The position numbers and the translations under genes are program-made. This document shows, piece after piece, positions 38,459 through 46,887 of a stretch of 64,000 nt of DNA; within the stretch, counting starts at the first letter, position 1; each line of letters begins with the position of its first letter. The notes under the pieces were generated by a model. The model did no database searches. It saw nothing but the letters and a program-made list of their open reading frames with translations, and was not told where the DNA came from. Source of the DNA: Nocardioides sp. L-11A (GTDB lineage Bacteria > Actinomycetota > Actinomycetes > Propionibacteriales > Nocardioidaceae); assembly GCA_029961745.1 (NCBI GenBank), contig CP124680.1, positions 5,332,001 through 5,396,000 on the forward strand, given 5' to 3'.

Positions 38459-38597
38459 CTTCTCGTCCTCTTTCCGCTGTCTCGTTCCGGGCGGACCGAC
38501 GATCGCGGGCCGGATGGCCCGAGCAGCAGAGGTGGAGGTCCCGCATCTTCCGGGACGGGCGGACCGGGCCGTGCGGCGGGATGCCCCGCGACGGCGT

Positions 38598-38642
38598 CAG
38601 CCGGTGGTCAGCCCGGTGGTCAGCCCGGTGGTCAGCCCGGTG
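38598..38642. repeat. 12-bp tandem repeat just after the sigma-factor stop codon
   Basis: CAGCCCGGTGGT repeats three to four times. Read on the minus strand each unit supplies another in-frame TGA (GGC TGA CCA CCG), so the sigma-factor frame ends in several tandem stops. Confidence 0.7.
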
Positions 38643-39864
38643 CGAGCTGACCGCGCCGGCGGGTGAGGTACGCGCGCTCGGCCACGTTGTCGCAGACCGC
38701 CAGCGCGGCGTCGTACTGGGTGCGCGCGTCGGCGCTGCGCCCCAGCCGACGCAGCAGCTCGGCGCGGGTGACGTGCCAGGCGTGGTAGCCGTCGAGCGGC
38801 AGTCGGTCGACGATCGCGAGCGCGACCTCGGGCCCGTCGATCTCGGCGACCGCGACCGCGCGGTTGAGGGCCACGATCGGGGACGGGTCCAGTCGGGCGA
38901 GCTGGTCGTAGAGCGCGACGACCTGGGACCAGTCGGTCGCGGTGGCGGTCGGCGCGTCGGTGTGGACGGCGTTGACCGCGGCGAGGATCTGGTAGCGGCC
39001 GGGCCGGTTGGCGGCCAGGCACTGCCGGACCAGGGTGTGCCCCTCGGCGATGAGCGCGCGGTCCCAGCCGCCGCGGTCCTGCTCGTCGAGGGGGACCAGC
39101 TCACCGCCGCGCACCCGCACCGAGCGGCGTGCCTCGGTGAGCAGCAACATCGCCAGCAGGCCGGTCGTCTCCAGGTCCGCGGGCAGCAGCTCGTGGAGGA
39201 TCCGAGCGAGCCGGATCGCCTCGCCGGTGAGCTCCTCGCGGACCGGGTCGCCGTCGCCGGAGGAGAGGTAGCCCTCGTTGAAGATGAGCAGCAGGACGGC
39301 CAGCACGGCGCCGACCCGGGCGGGCAGGTCCTCGGCCTCGGGCACCCGGTAGGGGATGTGCGCGCCCTTGATCTTGGCCTTGGCGCGGGTGATCCGCTGC
39401 GCCATCGTCGTCTCCTGGACGAGGAAGGCGCTGGCGATCTCGGCGACCGTGAGTCCGCCGAGCAGGCGCAGGGTGAGCGCGATCCGTGCCTCCGGCGCGA
39501 GCGACGGATGGCAGCAGGTGAAGATCAGCCGCAGCCGGTCGTCCTCGATGACGCCGGTCGGCTCGTGGGGAGTGTCGTCCTCGATCATGACGGCGGCCCG
39601 GTGCTTGCCGTCGCGGAGCTTCTCGCGGCGGAGGCGGTCGATGGCCCGGTTGCCGGCGGTGGTGGTGAGCCACGCACCGGGGTTGGGCGGCTCACCTGTC
39701 TCTGGCCAGTCCCGCGGCCACTTCTCGAGGGCGGCGACGAGCGCCTCCCCGGCCGCATCCTCGGCGATGTCGATGTCACCGAAGCGGCGGACCAGGGAGG
39801 CGATCAGCCGGCCGTACTCGTCGCGGAAGATCCGCTCGACGGCAGACCTGGGGTCCTCGCTCAC
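38632..39864 (-). CDS. RNA polymerase sigma factor, DUF6596 (SigJ-like/ECF42) type
   Basis: 410 residues, longer than ordinary ECF factors. Region 2 reads VERIFRDEYGRLIASLVRRFGDIDIAEDAAGEAL; region 4 reads LTLRLLGGLTVAEIASAFLV and TTMAQRITRAKAKIKGAHI. The C-terminal 220 residues are the DUF6596/TPR-like extension (LLLIFNEGYLSSGDGDPVREEL, LVPLDEQDRGGWDRALIAEG, YQILAAVNAVHTDAPTA). This is the ECF42 group, always paired with a YCII/DGPF protein, as here: the GTG start overlaps the YCII stop by four bases. Members are linked to antibiotic or stress responses, with the C-terminal extension acting in place of an anti-sigma factor. Confidence 0.93.
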   Translation of the reverse strand: MSEDPRSAVERIFRDEYGRLIASLVRRFGDIDIAEDAAGEALVAALEKWPRDWPETGEPPNPGAWLTTTAGNRAIDRLRREKLRDGKHRAAVMIEDDTPHEPTGVIEDDRLRLIFTCCHPSLAPEARIALTLRLLGGLTVAEIASAFLVQETTMAQRITRAKAKIKGAHIPYRVPEAEDLPARVGAVLAVLLLIFNEGYLSSGDGDPVREELTGEAIRLARILHELLPADLETTGLLAMLLLTEARRSVRVRGGELVPLDEQDRGGWDRALIAEGHTLVRQCLAANRPGRYQILAAVNAVHTDAPTATATDWSQVVALYDQLARLDPSPIVALNRAVAVAEIDGPEVALAIVDRLPLDGYHAWHVTRAELLRRLGRSADARTQYDAALAVCDNVAERAYLTRRRGQLAPG

Positions 39865-40226
39865 GCCTCGGCCGGGGGCTCGGCCTGGAAGGGCCGGACC
39901 TCGACCTTGCCCTGGCAGGCCCTCGAGCCGGCCGCGGCGTACTTCAACGCGGCGTCGAGGTCGGGGACCTCGATGATCCAGAAGCCGCCCACGTGCTCCT
40001 TGGTCTCGAGGTAGGGACCGTCGGTGAACACCGGGGCGTCGCCCTGGGCGTCGACGACCGTGGCGGTCTCGGCGCCCTCCAGGCCTCCGGCGAACACCCA
40101 GACGCCGTCGGTGCGCAACTGCTCGTTGAAGCGCTCGACCGCGGCGAACATCTCGGGCAGCTGGTCCTCGGGGACCGCGGCGTACTCCTCCTCGTTGCCG
40201 TGCACGGACAGCAGGTACTGCGTCAT
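39861..40226 (-). CDS. YCII/DGPF-domain protein paired with the sigma factor
   Basis: 121 residues with MTQYLLSVHGNEEEYAAV and the family hallmark DGPYLETKEHVGGFWIIE (DGPF-type motif), then DLDAALKYAA. The fold is a ferredoxin-like barrel. In ECF42 systems this partner precedes the sigma gene and is often a target of it. Here the stop TGA overlaps the sigma GTG, so translation is coupled. Enzymatic activity is unproven in this subgroup. Confidence 0.9.
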   Translation of the reverse strand: MTQYLLSVHGNEEEYAAVPEDQLPEMFAAVERFNEQLRTDGVWVFAGGLEGAETATVVDAQGDAPVFTDGPYLETKEHVGGFWIIEVPDLDAALKYAAAGSRACQGKVEVRPFQAEPPAEA

Positions 40227-40432
40227 GGATCTCTCCTGGTCTCGGTCGGTGCGGGACGGTCCGATGACCGCCGCTCACCCCCTCCACGAACGGGGGACGC
40301 TGGCTACGACAGCCTGCCACGGACTTTTTCATCGGCGTTCCCGCGACCCGCGCGGCGGGGTCCCGTCTCACGCCGGTCTCAGGCGGGTGCCGAACGGTTG
40401 CGACGTGGGCCCGCAGCGGCGAGCGTGCGGTG

Positions 40433-41989
40433 ATGTTCGACAAGCTGAAGCAGATCGGCCGGGCGCTGAGCCCCGACGCGATCCGGCAGGGACTCGCCGC
40501 CGGTCGCGAGGCGATGGCGAGCGGCGGCCACCTGAGCGAGGAGCAGCTCGCCGCGATGACACCCGAGCAGCGGGCGGCGTACGACGACGCGATGGCCCGG
40601 ATGCAGACGTCGGTCGACGAAGCGATCGCGGCCGAGGAGGCCCGGCGGGCGCTGTCGGGTCCTGCGGGCGCGTACCTGTACGGACCGATGCCGGACCGCG
40701 AGGCGCTGACCACGGTCGACCTCGGGACCCAACTCGCCCAGGCCCGGGCCGGACTCGGACAGGCGCTGCGCGAGACCGTGCGCGGCCGGACCGCCCCGGT
40801 CCCTCCGGCGCCCCCGGTCAGCGCGGACGCCGCGGTCCAGGCCGCGCACGAGCGGGCGGCGCGGGACGAGGCCCGGACGCCGTACCTCGCGCCGGACCGC
40901 TCGCCGGTCGTGCTCACCCGGGTGGCGACCGGTCGCAAGCGCCCGGTCGAGGAGCTGGCGGCATGGCTCGGCGGCTCCGGGCTGGCCGGCCGGCCCGACC
41001 TGGTCTACGGCGTGGCCCGGGTGCCGGACCACCTGCCCGGTGGACTCGGCATCCGCAAGGCGGCGATCATCGAGTGGGAGGTCGCGCACGCCGCGACCTC
41101 CGGCCTGCCGCCGGCGGCACCCGCCGCGCAGGTCGCCTTCGACGCCCGCGAGCGCTGGGCGGCGCGGTCGCCGGGTGAGCCGTCGGTGCTCGACGAGGAC
41201 CTCGGGCTGGAGTACCTCCGCCGGGCCGACCTCGGCCCGGATCGGTGCCTCGGCATCGCGCGACGGGTGGGCGTCGCCGCCACCGGCGGTGGCGACGAGG
41301 GTGAGAGTCCGCGGGTGCTGGTCGGCGTCACCGGCGTGGTCGTCCTCCATCCGGCGGGCGCCGCGGACGGCGTTCTGGAGCAGATGGCCGCGGCCCGGCC
41401 GCTGCAGGCCGTGCCGCCCCCCGACGTCCAGGTGACGGTGCTCAACTGGCTGGCCATCCGCAAGGTCGTGATGCCGCGCACCGACCAGCGACCCGTCGTA
41501 CCCTCACCCTTCCCGTACCTGCCGAGCACGCCGCAGGAGCTGCTGCAGGCCCACCTGGAGATCGTCGGCGTCCGGCCGCAGGACTGCTACAGCGCCCAGG
41601 TCACCCAGGACCAGGTCGGCGACATCATCGGCGGCACCGCCCAGGTCACCACGACGGGCGCGGAGAGCGAGCCGGCCGCCGACGGCCAGGTCCGCAGGCG
41701 GTTCCGGGGCGGCAGCCGGATCGTGGTCGCCTACCGCGACGCGCCGCAGTACGCCGCGGGGCGGGCTCGCTGGGCGGCGTACGAGCGTGACGTGCTGCAG
41801 GCCCGGCTCGCGGTCGACACGGCGGTCCGGGCGCCGGTCGACCGGCAGAGCGCACTCGACCGGGGCGTGCTGGGCGCACTGGTGCGCGGGGTGGAGGCCG
41901 TCGGAGACATCGTGACCGGCTACGGCTGGGACAGCACGGACTTCGACCAGATCCCGCACTTCCGGTACTGCTGGCCGCCGGCCCAGTAG
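40433..41989 (+). CDS. Large cytoplasmic protein of unknown function
   Basis: 518 residues from ATG 40433 (GTG 40430 is also possible). The start, MFDKLKQIGRALSPDAIRQG, and a helical region to about residue 140 lead to a globular centre containing RVATGRKRPVEELAAWLG, PDLVYGVARVPDHLP and a predicted mixed alpha/beta stretch. The C-terminal part has GGSRIVVAYRDAPQYAAGR and ends DSTDFDQIPHFRYCWPP. It has a single Cys pair at most, no signal, no membrane segment. I do not recognise it. It stands between a YCII/sigma pair and DUF1905 with its own upstream region and shows normal codon use for the window. Confidence 0.7.
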   Translation: MFDKLKQIGRALSPDAIRQGLAAGREAMASGGHLSEEQLAAMTPEQRAAYDDAMARMQTSVDEAIAAEEARRALSGPAGAYLYGPMPDREALTTVDLGTQLAQARAGLGQALRETVRGRTAPVPPAPPVSADAAVQAAHERAARDEARTPYLAPDRSPVVLTRVATGRKRPVEELAAWLGGSGLAGRPDLVYGVARVPDHLPGGLGIRKAAIIEWEVAHAATSGLPPAAPAAQVAFDARERWAARSPGEPSVLDEDLGLEYLRRADLGPDRCLGIARRVGVAATGGGDEGESPRVLVGVTGVVVLHPAGAADGVLEQMAAARPLQAVPPPDVQVTVLNWLAIRKVVMPRTDQRPVVPSPFPYLPSTPQELLQAHLEIVGVRPQDCYSAQVTQDQVGDIIGGTAQVTTTGAESEPAADGQVRRRFRGGSRIVVAYRDAPQYAAGRARWAAYERDVLQARLAVDTAVRAPVDRQSALDRGVLGALVRGVEAVGDIVTGYGWDSTDFDQIPHFRYCWPPAQ

Positions 41990-42000
41990 CGCCGGCGGGC

Positions 42001-42300
42001 TCAGGCCAGCCGCTCGGTGAGGTGGACCTCGACGGTGTCGCCGGCGTGCTTGCCGGAGTCCACCCGCAGGGCGTTGGCGACGGGCAGCTTGTGGGTGCCG
42101 TCGCCGAGCGCCATGAAGGACGTCTCGAAGGGCGCGCCGTCGACGGTGCCGCGGACCTTGACCCGGCCGCGGGTGCCGAAGCGCGCGACGGACTCGGGCC
42201 AGATCACATAGGTCCAGCCGCCCTTGGCGTCGCTCTGACGGAGGGTCTCGGTGAAGGTGATGTCGAGCGGACCGATGCCGCTCTGCTCCGGGATGCTCAT
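42001..42300 (-). CDS. DUF1905-domain protein
   Basis: 99 residues: [43 protein letters not shown] reading through to [20 protein letters not shown], the DUF1905 beta-barrel pattern (family often fused to a YdeI/OmdA-type helical domain). Here it stands alone. Function is unknown; it is convergent with the preceding gene, stops 11 bases apart. Confidence 0.85.
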   Translation of the reverse strand: MSIPEQSGIGPLDITFTETLRQSDAKGGWTYVIWPESVARFGTRGRVKVRGTVDGAPFETSFMALGDGTHKLPVANALRVDSGKHAGDTVEVHLTERLA

Positions 42301-42366
42301 GGACGTGTCGACCGTCGCACCGGGCTCGATTCATCGCCCCCGCGACTCCCTCCGTAGCCTTCTCTG

Positions 42367-43647
42367 GTGAGTCTTCGCGGGATGCTGGCCGACACCCGGC
42401 CGTTGCAGGATCCGCACTTCCGGCGGCTGTGGACCGCCAATATCGTTACCGTCGTCGGGGCCCAGCTCACGGTGGTGGCGGTGCCGGCCCAGATCTACGC
42501 CGACACCGGCTCGTCGGCGTACGTCGGGCTCACCGGTGTCTTCGGTCTGGTCCCCCTCGTCGTGTTTGGTCTGTGGGGCGGTGCGCTCGCCGACCACTTC
42601 GACCGTCGCACGATCCTGATGATCACCACGAGCGGGCTGATCGGCACCGCCGCGCTGTTCTGGCTGCAGGCGGCCCTGGATGTCGGGAACGTGTGGCTGC
42701 TGCTCGGGCTGTTCGCCGTCCAGCAGGGGTTCTTCGCGGTCAACCAGCCGACCCGGGCCGCCGTCCTGCCCCGGCTCCTGGGGCCCGCTCTGCTGCCCGC
42801 GGCGAACTCCCTGAACATGACAGTCATGCAGGCGGGCGCGATCGGCGGCCCTCTCATCGCCGGCGTCCTGATCCCGTTCACCGGCTTCTCGTGGCTCTAC
42901 CTCGCGGACGCGGTGTGCCTGCTCGCGACGATGTGGGCCGTGATCCGGCTGCCCGCGCTGCCGGTCGAGGGCATCGCGGCGGGTACGCCGGGGCTGCGGT
43001 CGGTGATCGAGGGCATCGCCTACCTGCGCGGCCAGCCGGTGCTGATGATGTCGTTCGTCGTCGACATCATCGCGATGGTCTTCGGCATGCCGCGGGCGCT
43101 GTTCCCCGAGATCGCGCACGAGAGCTTCCTCGGCCCCGAGGAGGGCGGGCTGGCGTTCGCGCTGCTCTTCGCCGGCATCCCCATCGGCGCCGTCCTCGGC
43201 GGGGTGTTCTCGGGCTGGGTCTCCCGCATCAGCGCCCAGGGCCGGGCGGTCGTCTGGTGCATCGTCGTGTGGGGCCTGGCCATGGTCGGCTTCGGGCTGG
43301 CCGTCTTCGCCGCCGACTCCCTTCCCGGCCCGGCCCGCGCCTGGCTCGTCGTCGCGGTGCTCATGCTCGTCGTCGGCGGCGCCGCCGACATGGCCTCGGC
43401 CGCGTTCCGCACCTCGATGCTGCAGACCGCGGCGGCCGACGAGGTTCGTGGCCGGCTGCAGGGCATCTTCATCGTCGTGGTCGCCGGCGGGCCCCGGATC
43501 GCCGATGTCGCCCACGGCGCCACCGCGGCCATGGTCGGTACGGCGACCGCGGCTGCCGGTGGCGGCGTACTCGTCGTCGTCCTGGTGGTCGTGGCGGCGC
43601 TCGCCGTACCGTCGTTCGTGCGCTACCGCGTGACAAGATCCGCCTGA
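42367..43647 (+). CDS. MFS transporter (EntS/macrolide-efflux-like)
   Basis: 426 residues, twelve predicted membrane helices, with DPHFRRLWTANIVTVVGAQLTVVAVPAQIY and LWGGALADHFDRRTILMITT (the D-x-x-x-R-R loop between helices 2 and 3), QPTRAAVLPRLLG and a mid-protein loop near residue 200. It belongs to the same MFS_3 group as the gene at 2917-4263 but is clearly distinct. The substrate is unknown. TAGCCT lies 6 bases before GTG 42367, so the message is likely leaderless. It is the last gene before the CRISPR-Cas locus. Confidence 0.87.
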   Translation: MSLRGMLADTRPLQDPHFRRLWTANIVTVVGAQLTVVAVPAQIYADTGSSAYVGLTGVFGLVPLVVFGLWGGALADHFDRRTILMITTSGLIGTAALFWLQAALDVGNVWLLLGLFAVQQGFFAVNQPTRAAVLPRLLGPALLPAANSLNMTVMQAGAIGGPLIAGVLIPFTGFSWLYLADAVCLLATMWAVIRLPALPVEGIAAGTPGLRSVIEGIAYLRGQPVLMMSFVVDIIAMVFGMPRALFPEIAHESFLGPEEGGLAFALLFAGIPIGAVLGGVFSGWVSRISAQGRAVVWCIVVWGLAMVGFGLAVFAADSLPGPARAWLVVAVLMLVVGGAADMASAAFRTSMLQTAAADEVRGRLQGIFIVVVAGGPRIADVAHGATAAMVGTATAAAGGGVLVVVLVVVAALAVPSFVRYRVTRSA

Positions 43648-43751
43648 TTCCGCGGCCGGATCTGCCGTTCTCCGGTTTTCGTCGGGGGTGACGTCTACCT
43701 TCCAGCCATGCTCTTCGAATCGGTCGCGATGCTCGACAGACGACAGCGTCA

Positions 43752-46124
43752 ATGTCGATGCGCGTCGATGACGGTGAGGGATGCCGCGCGGTGACTGCCG
43801 GGCCGTCGACCCCCGTCCCGGCTCGTCCCCTGTGTGTCGAGCCTGCGCTCTACGCGCACACACCTCCCAACGGGTCGACGACCTGGCACCTCTGGGCCGA
43901 CCACGCGCGGATCGTCGGCACGCTGGCAGCCGACTTCGGCGCCGCCTTTCGAGCTGCTGAGATCTGCCGCCTCCTCGGGATCACCCATGACGCCGGCAAG
44001 CTGACCGATGACGTGCAGCGTGCCCTGCGCCAGCGAGCCGTCGACGGAGGGCGGCGACTCGGCCATCCTCACAAGTGGGAGGGAGCCGCGCTGTCAGCGC
44101 TTCTCCTGGATGCCGGCAACGTGTCTGCCGCACAAGTCATGGCGCTTGCCAACTTCGGTCATCACAACTTCATTCCGGACCGTACGGATCCCGAGACGGT
44201 GCAGCCCATCCTGCGCTTCGTCGACCGGAACCGCCGGCACCTGGACGAGCTCGTCGCCAAGATGGAGTCCGAGTTGAGCCTCGATCTCCGCGAGCTCGCC
44301 GCTGACGTGACGATGCCCGAGTGGATCAGCACACGCGCGGATCTCGAACTCTTCACCCGCCTCTGCCACTCCACTCTCGTCGATGCCGACTTCCTCGACA
44401 CGGCGGCACACTTCGACGGGTCAGGGGTGCCCCATCGCAGCGTGGTCCGCGGCGTCGAGCAACTCCGATCTCACTTCGAGCGGGAGTATCACCGTCGCTA
44501 CACGCCTCAACCGGGCAAGCCCGCATCGGAGCTCAGCGGGCTGCGTTGGGAGTACTTCGACGCGGGGCGCCGAGCCGGCGCCGCGAGCACCGCGAGCACC
44601 GCGACAAGCGGCGGGATCTACCGGCTGCCTGCCCCGACCGGATGCGGAAAAACGCTCTCGGCGGCGGCCTTCGCGCTGACCCACGCCGCGTCCTTCGGCA
44701 AGCGTCGGGTGATCGTCGCGGTTCCCTACACCTCGATCACGACGCAGAACGCGGCCGTCTACCGCGATCTCCTGGGTGGGCTCGGGGACGACGTCGTGCT
44801 CGAGCACCATTCCGCCATCCTCGACGAGAGCGTCGCAGACGATGGTTGGCGACGCCTGGCGGCAGCGAACTGGGACGCGGAGTTCATCGTGACCACGACC
44901 GTTCAACTCTTGGAGTCTCTCTTCTCGAACCGCCCTTCTGCAACGCGCAAGCTGCATCGGCTGGTCAACTCGGTCATCGTGATCGACGAGGTGCAATCGC
45001 TTCCGCTGAGGCTGGTTCCCGCCACCCTTCGGATGATGCGTGAGCTGAGCGAGCGGTACGGCGTCACGTTCTTGCTCGCCTCCGCGACCCAGCCGGCGTT
45101 CTGGTCGTTCGACGAGTGGCGCGACCTCCCCATGAACGACGTGATGCCGGTCGACTACGTGCCGGCCATCACTCAGCGGGTGACCTACGACGTGCGAGCA
45201 TCCGAGCAACCATGGGAGGAGATCGCCGACGAGGTCTCCGCGGAGCGTCAGGCCCTGACGATCGTCAACACCACGGCCGACGCTCAGAGGCTCCATGGCC
45301 TCATCGCCTCCCGCGTCGATGTCGGCGTCCCTGTACTGCATCTCTCCACTCGGATGTACAGCCGTCACCGCGCGAGCGTCCTCGAGACAGCCAGGCGACT
45401 GCTCGACCAGAAGGCACCCGTCGTCTTGGTCTCCACCCAGCTCATCGAGGCAGGCGTCGACATCGACTTCCCCGTCGTCTACCGCGCCCTGGCCCCTGCT
45501 GACTCCGTCGTCCAGAGCGCCGGGCGTTGCAACCGGGAAGGACTGCTGGGGGTCGGCGCCGGACGTGTCGTCGTGTTCCAACCTGAGGACGCGCGGTTTC
45601 CAGCAGGTGAGTACGCCGACGCGGCGCGGATCACCAAGTCGCTCTTCATCGAGCAGGCCGGCCGCAAGAATGCAGATGACCCGAGTCGCGCGGTGTTCGG
45701 CGACCCCCGGTCGATGGAGAACTACTACCGGCACCTCTACAGCCTTCATCACGACTCGTCGGCCAAGACGGTGTCGACCGATATCGCGCAGCACCGCAAG
45801 GATCTCGCGTTCGCTCGCACCAACGACGCCTTCCGGCTGATCGAGGACCGGAGCACCTCGGTGGTCGTCACCGATCACGACGACGCCGACGACGCGGAAC
45901 TGCCCGCTCCGCTCATCGAGCGGCTTCGGCTCCCCGGCTATGTCATGAGCCGAGCCGATCGCCGACTGCTCGGCGCCTTCACAGCGACCGCGCCGAGTCT
46001 GCTGCGACTCACCCAACCCCACCTGTTCGAGCAACTCGAAGGAGGACCTCTCTTATGGCGAGGCGACTACGACGACCACTGCGGTCTGGTGCTGGACACG
46101 ACGAGCGAAGCGACGATCTGGTGA
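43752..46124 (+). CDS. cas3: CRISPR-associated helicase/nuclease Cas3 (type I-C)
   Basis: 790 residues. The N-terminal HD nuclease has WHLWADHARIVG, LLGITHDAGKLTDDVQ, GHPHKWEGAAL and ANFGHHNF. The SF2 helicase follows: Walker A PTGCGKTLSAAAFAL near residue 296, VIDEVQSLPLRL (DEVQ box) near 411, LLASATQPAFW and the second RecA lobe with VSTQLIEAGVDIDFPVVYR and QSAGRCNREG. It degrades target DNA after Cascade recognition. It is the first gene of the cas set. Base composition and codon use in 43.7-51.5 kb are visibly less GC-extreme than in neighbouring genes, which suggests acquisition by transfer. Confidence 0.95.
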   Translation: MSMRVDDGEGCRAVTAGPSTPVPARPLCVEPALYAHTPPNGSTTWHLWADHARIVGTLAADFGAAFRAAEICRLLGITHDAGKLTDDVQRALRQRAVDGGRRLGHPHKWEGAALSALLLDAGNVSAAQVMALANFGHHNFIPDRTDPETVQPILRFVDRNRRHLDELVAKMESELSLDLRELAADVTMPEWISTRADLELFTRLCHSTLVDADFLDTAAHFDGSGVPHRSVVRGVEQLRSHFEREYHRRYTPQPGKPASELSGLRWEYFDAGRRAGAASTASTATSGGIYRLPAPTGCGKTLSAAAFALTHAASFGKRRVIVAVPYTSITTQNAAVYRDLLGGLGDDVVLEHHSAILDESVADDGWRRLAAANWDAEFIVTTTVQLLESLFSNRPSATRKLHRLVNSVIVIDEVQSLPLRLVPATLRMMRELSERYGVTFLLASATQPAFWSFDEWRDLPMNDVMPVDYVPAITQRVTYDVRASEQPWEEIADEVSAERQALTIVNTTADAQRLHGLIASRVDVGVPVLHLSTRMYSRHRASVLETARRLLDQKAPVVLVSTQLIEAGVDIDFPVVYRALAPADSVVQSAGRCNREGLLGVGAGRVVVFQPEDARFPAGEYADAARITKSLFIEQAGRKNADDPSRAVFGDPRSMENYYRHLYSLHHDSSAKTVSTDIAQHRKDLAFARTNDAFRLIEDRSTSVVVTDHDDADDAELPAPLIERLRLPGYVMSRADRRLLGAFTATAPSLLRLTQPHLFEQLEGGPLLWRGDYDDHCGLVLDTTSEATIW

Positions 46125-46191
46125 TCAGCCCACGTCGCACCGCGAAATCAGGATCACGTCACCTTCAGGCAGCACATTGGAAGGTCGCGCA

Positions 46192-46887
46192 ATGAGCACG
46201 CCTCATCACGACTGGGACACGCTGCCTGTTCCTTCGTCATTCCGATATCCGCCGCTGTCCGTCGAGGCCAGCGGCGATTGGGCCTGCTTCACCAGGCCGG
46301 AGTTGGTCAGCGAACGGGTGAGCTACCCGATCATCACGCCGGCAGCAGCGGTCGGTCTGCTCTCCTCCGTCTTCTGGAAGCCCCAGTTCCGCTGGGTCGT
46401 CGAGCGGATCGAAGTGCTCGCGCCCGTCAAGTGGACGACCTTCCGACGCAACGAGAGCGGCTCCGCGATCACCCGCGATCACCTCTCCAAGGGTTACCTT
46501 GACGTGGACGACACGGTGCAGCAGCGGATGACCACGATGCTGCGCGACGTCCACTACCGCATCCACGCCAACGTCTGGGTACACCCCGAGGCCGAAGAAC
46601 AGGCCCCGGCCAAGTGGAGGGATCAGTTCCAGCGTCGCGTGAAACGTGGACAGTCCTTCCGTACGCCATTTCTGGGGATGCGGGAGTTTCACGCGGACGT
46701 GATGGAGGCGAGTGACACCGCACCCATCGGCTGGACCGAGGATCTCGGGGTCATGCACCACTCCGTCGTCTACGACGAGCGGACGGGCGCTGAGACCTAC
46801 GACTGGTTCGAGGCGAAGGTCGTCGACGGCGCGATGGACATCCCCCGAATCGGGTTGATGGCTGCCCACGACCTCGAGGTCGGGTGA
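46192..46887 (+). CDS. cas5c: Cas5 (Cas5c/d), crRNA-processing subunit of type I-C Cascade
   Basis: 231 residues. The RAMP fold is indicated by YPPLSVEASGDWACFTRPEL, VSYPIITPAAAVGLLSSVFW (with a Trp-containing helix), VLAPVKWTTFRRNE and FRTPFLGMREFHADV. In type I-C systems lacking cas6, this protein cuts the repeat hairpin and stays on the 5' handle. No cas6 occurs here, which agrees. ATG 46192 is chosen because family similarity begins there; the frame extends upstream to 46177. It overlaps cas8c by four bases (GTGA). Confidence 0.93.
   Translation: MSTPHHDWDTLPVPSSFRYPPLSVEASGDWACFTRPELVSERVSYPIITPAAAVGLLSSVFWKPQFRWVVERIEVLAPVKWTTFRRNESGSAITRDHLSKGYLDVDDTVQQRMTTMLRDVHYRIHANVWVHPEAEEQAPAKWRDQFQRRVKRGQSFRTPFLGMREFHADVMEASDTAPIGWTEDLGVMHHSVVYDERTGAETYDWFEAKVVDGAMDIPRIGLMAAHDLEVG

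Noticed and set aside
38404..40014. 536-codon open frame on the plus strand
   Set aside because: It is antisense to the DUF6596-type sigma factor and YCII genes, which overlap by GTGA as expected of that pair.
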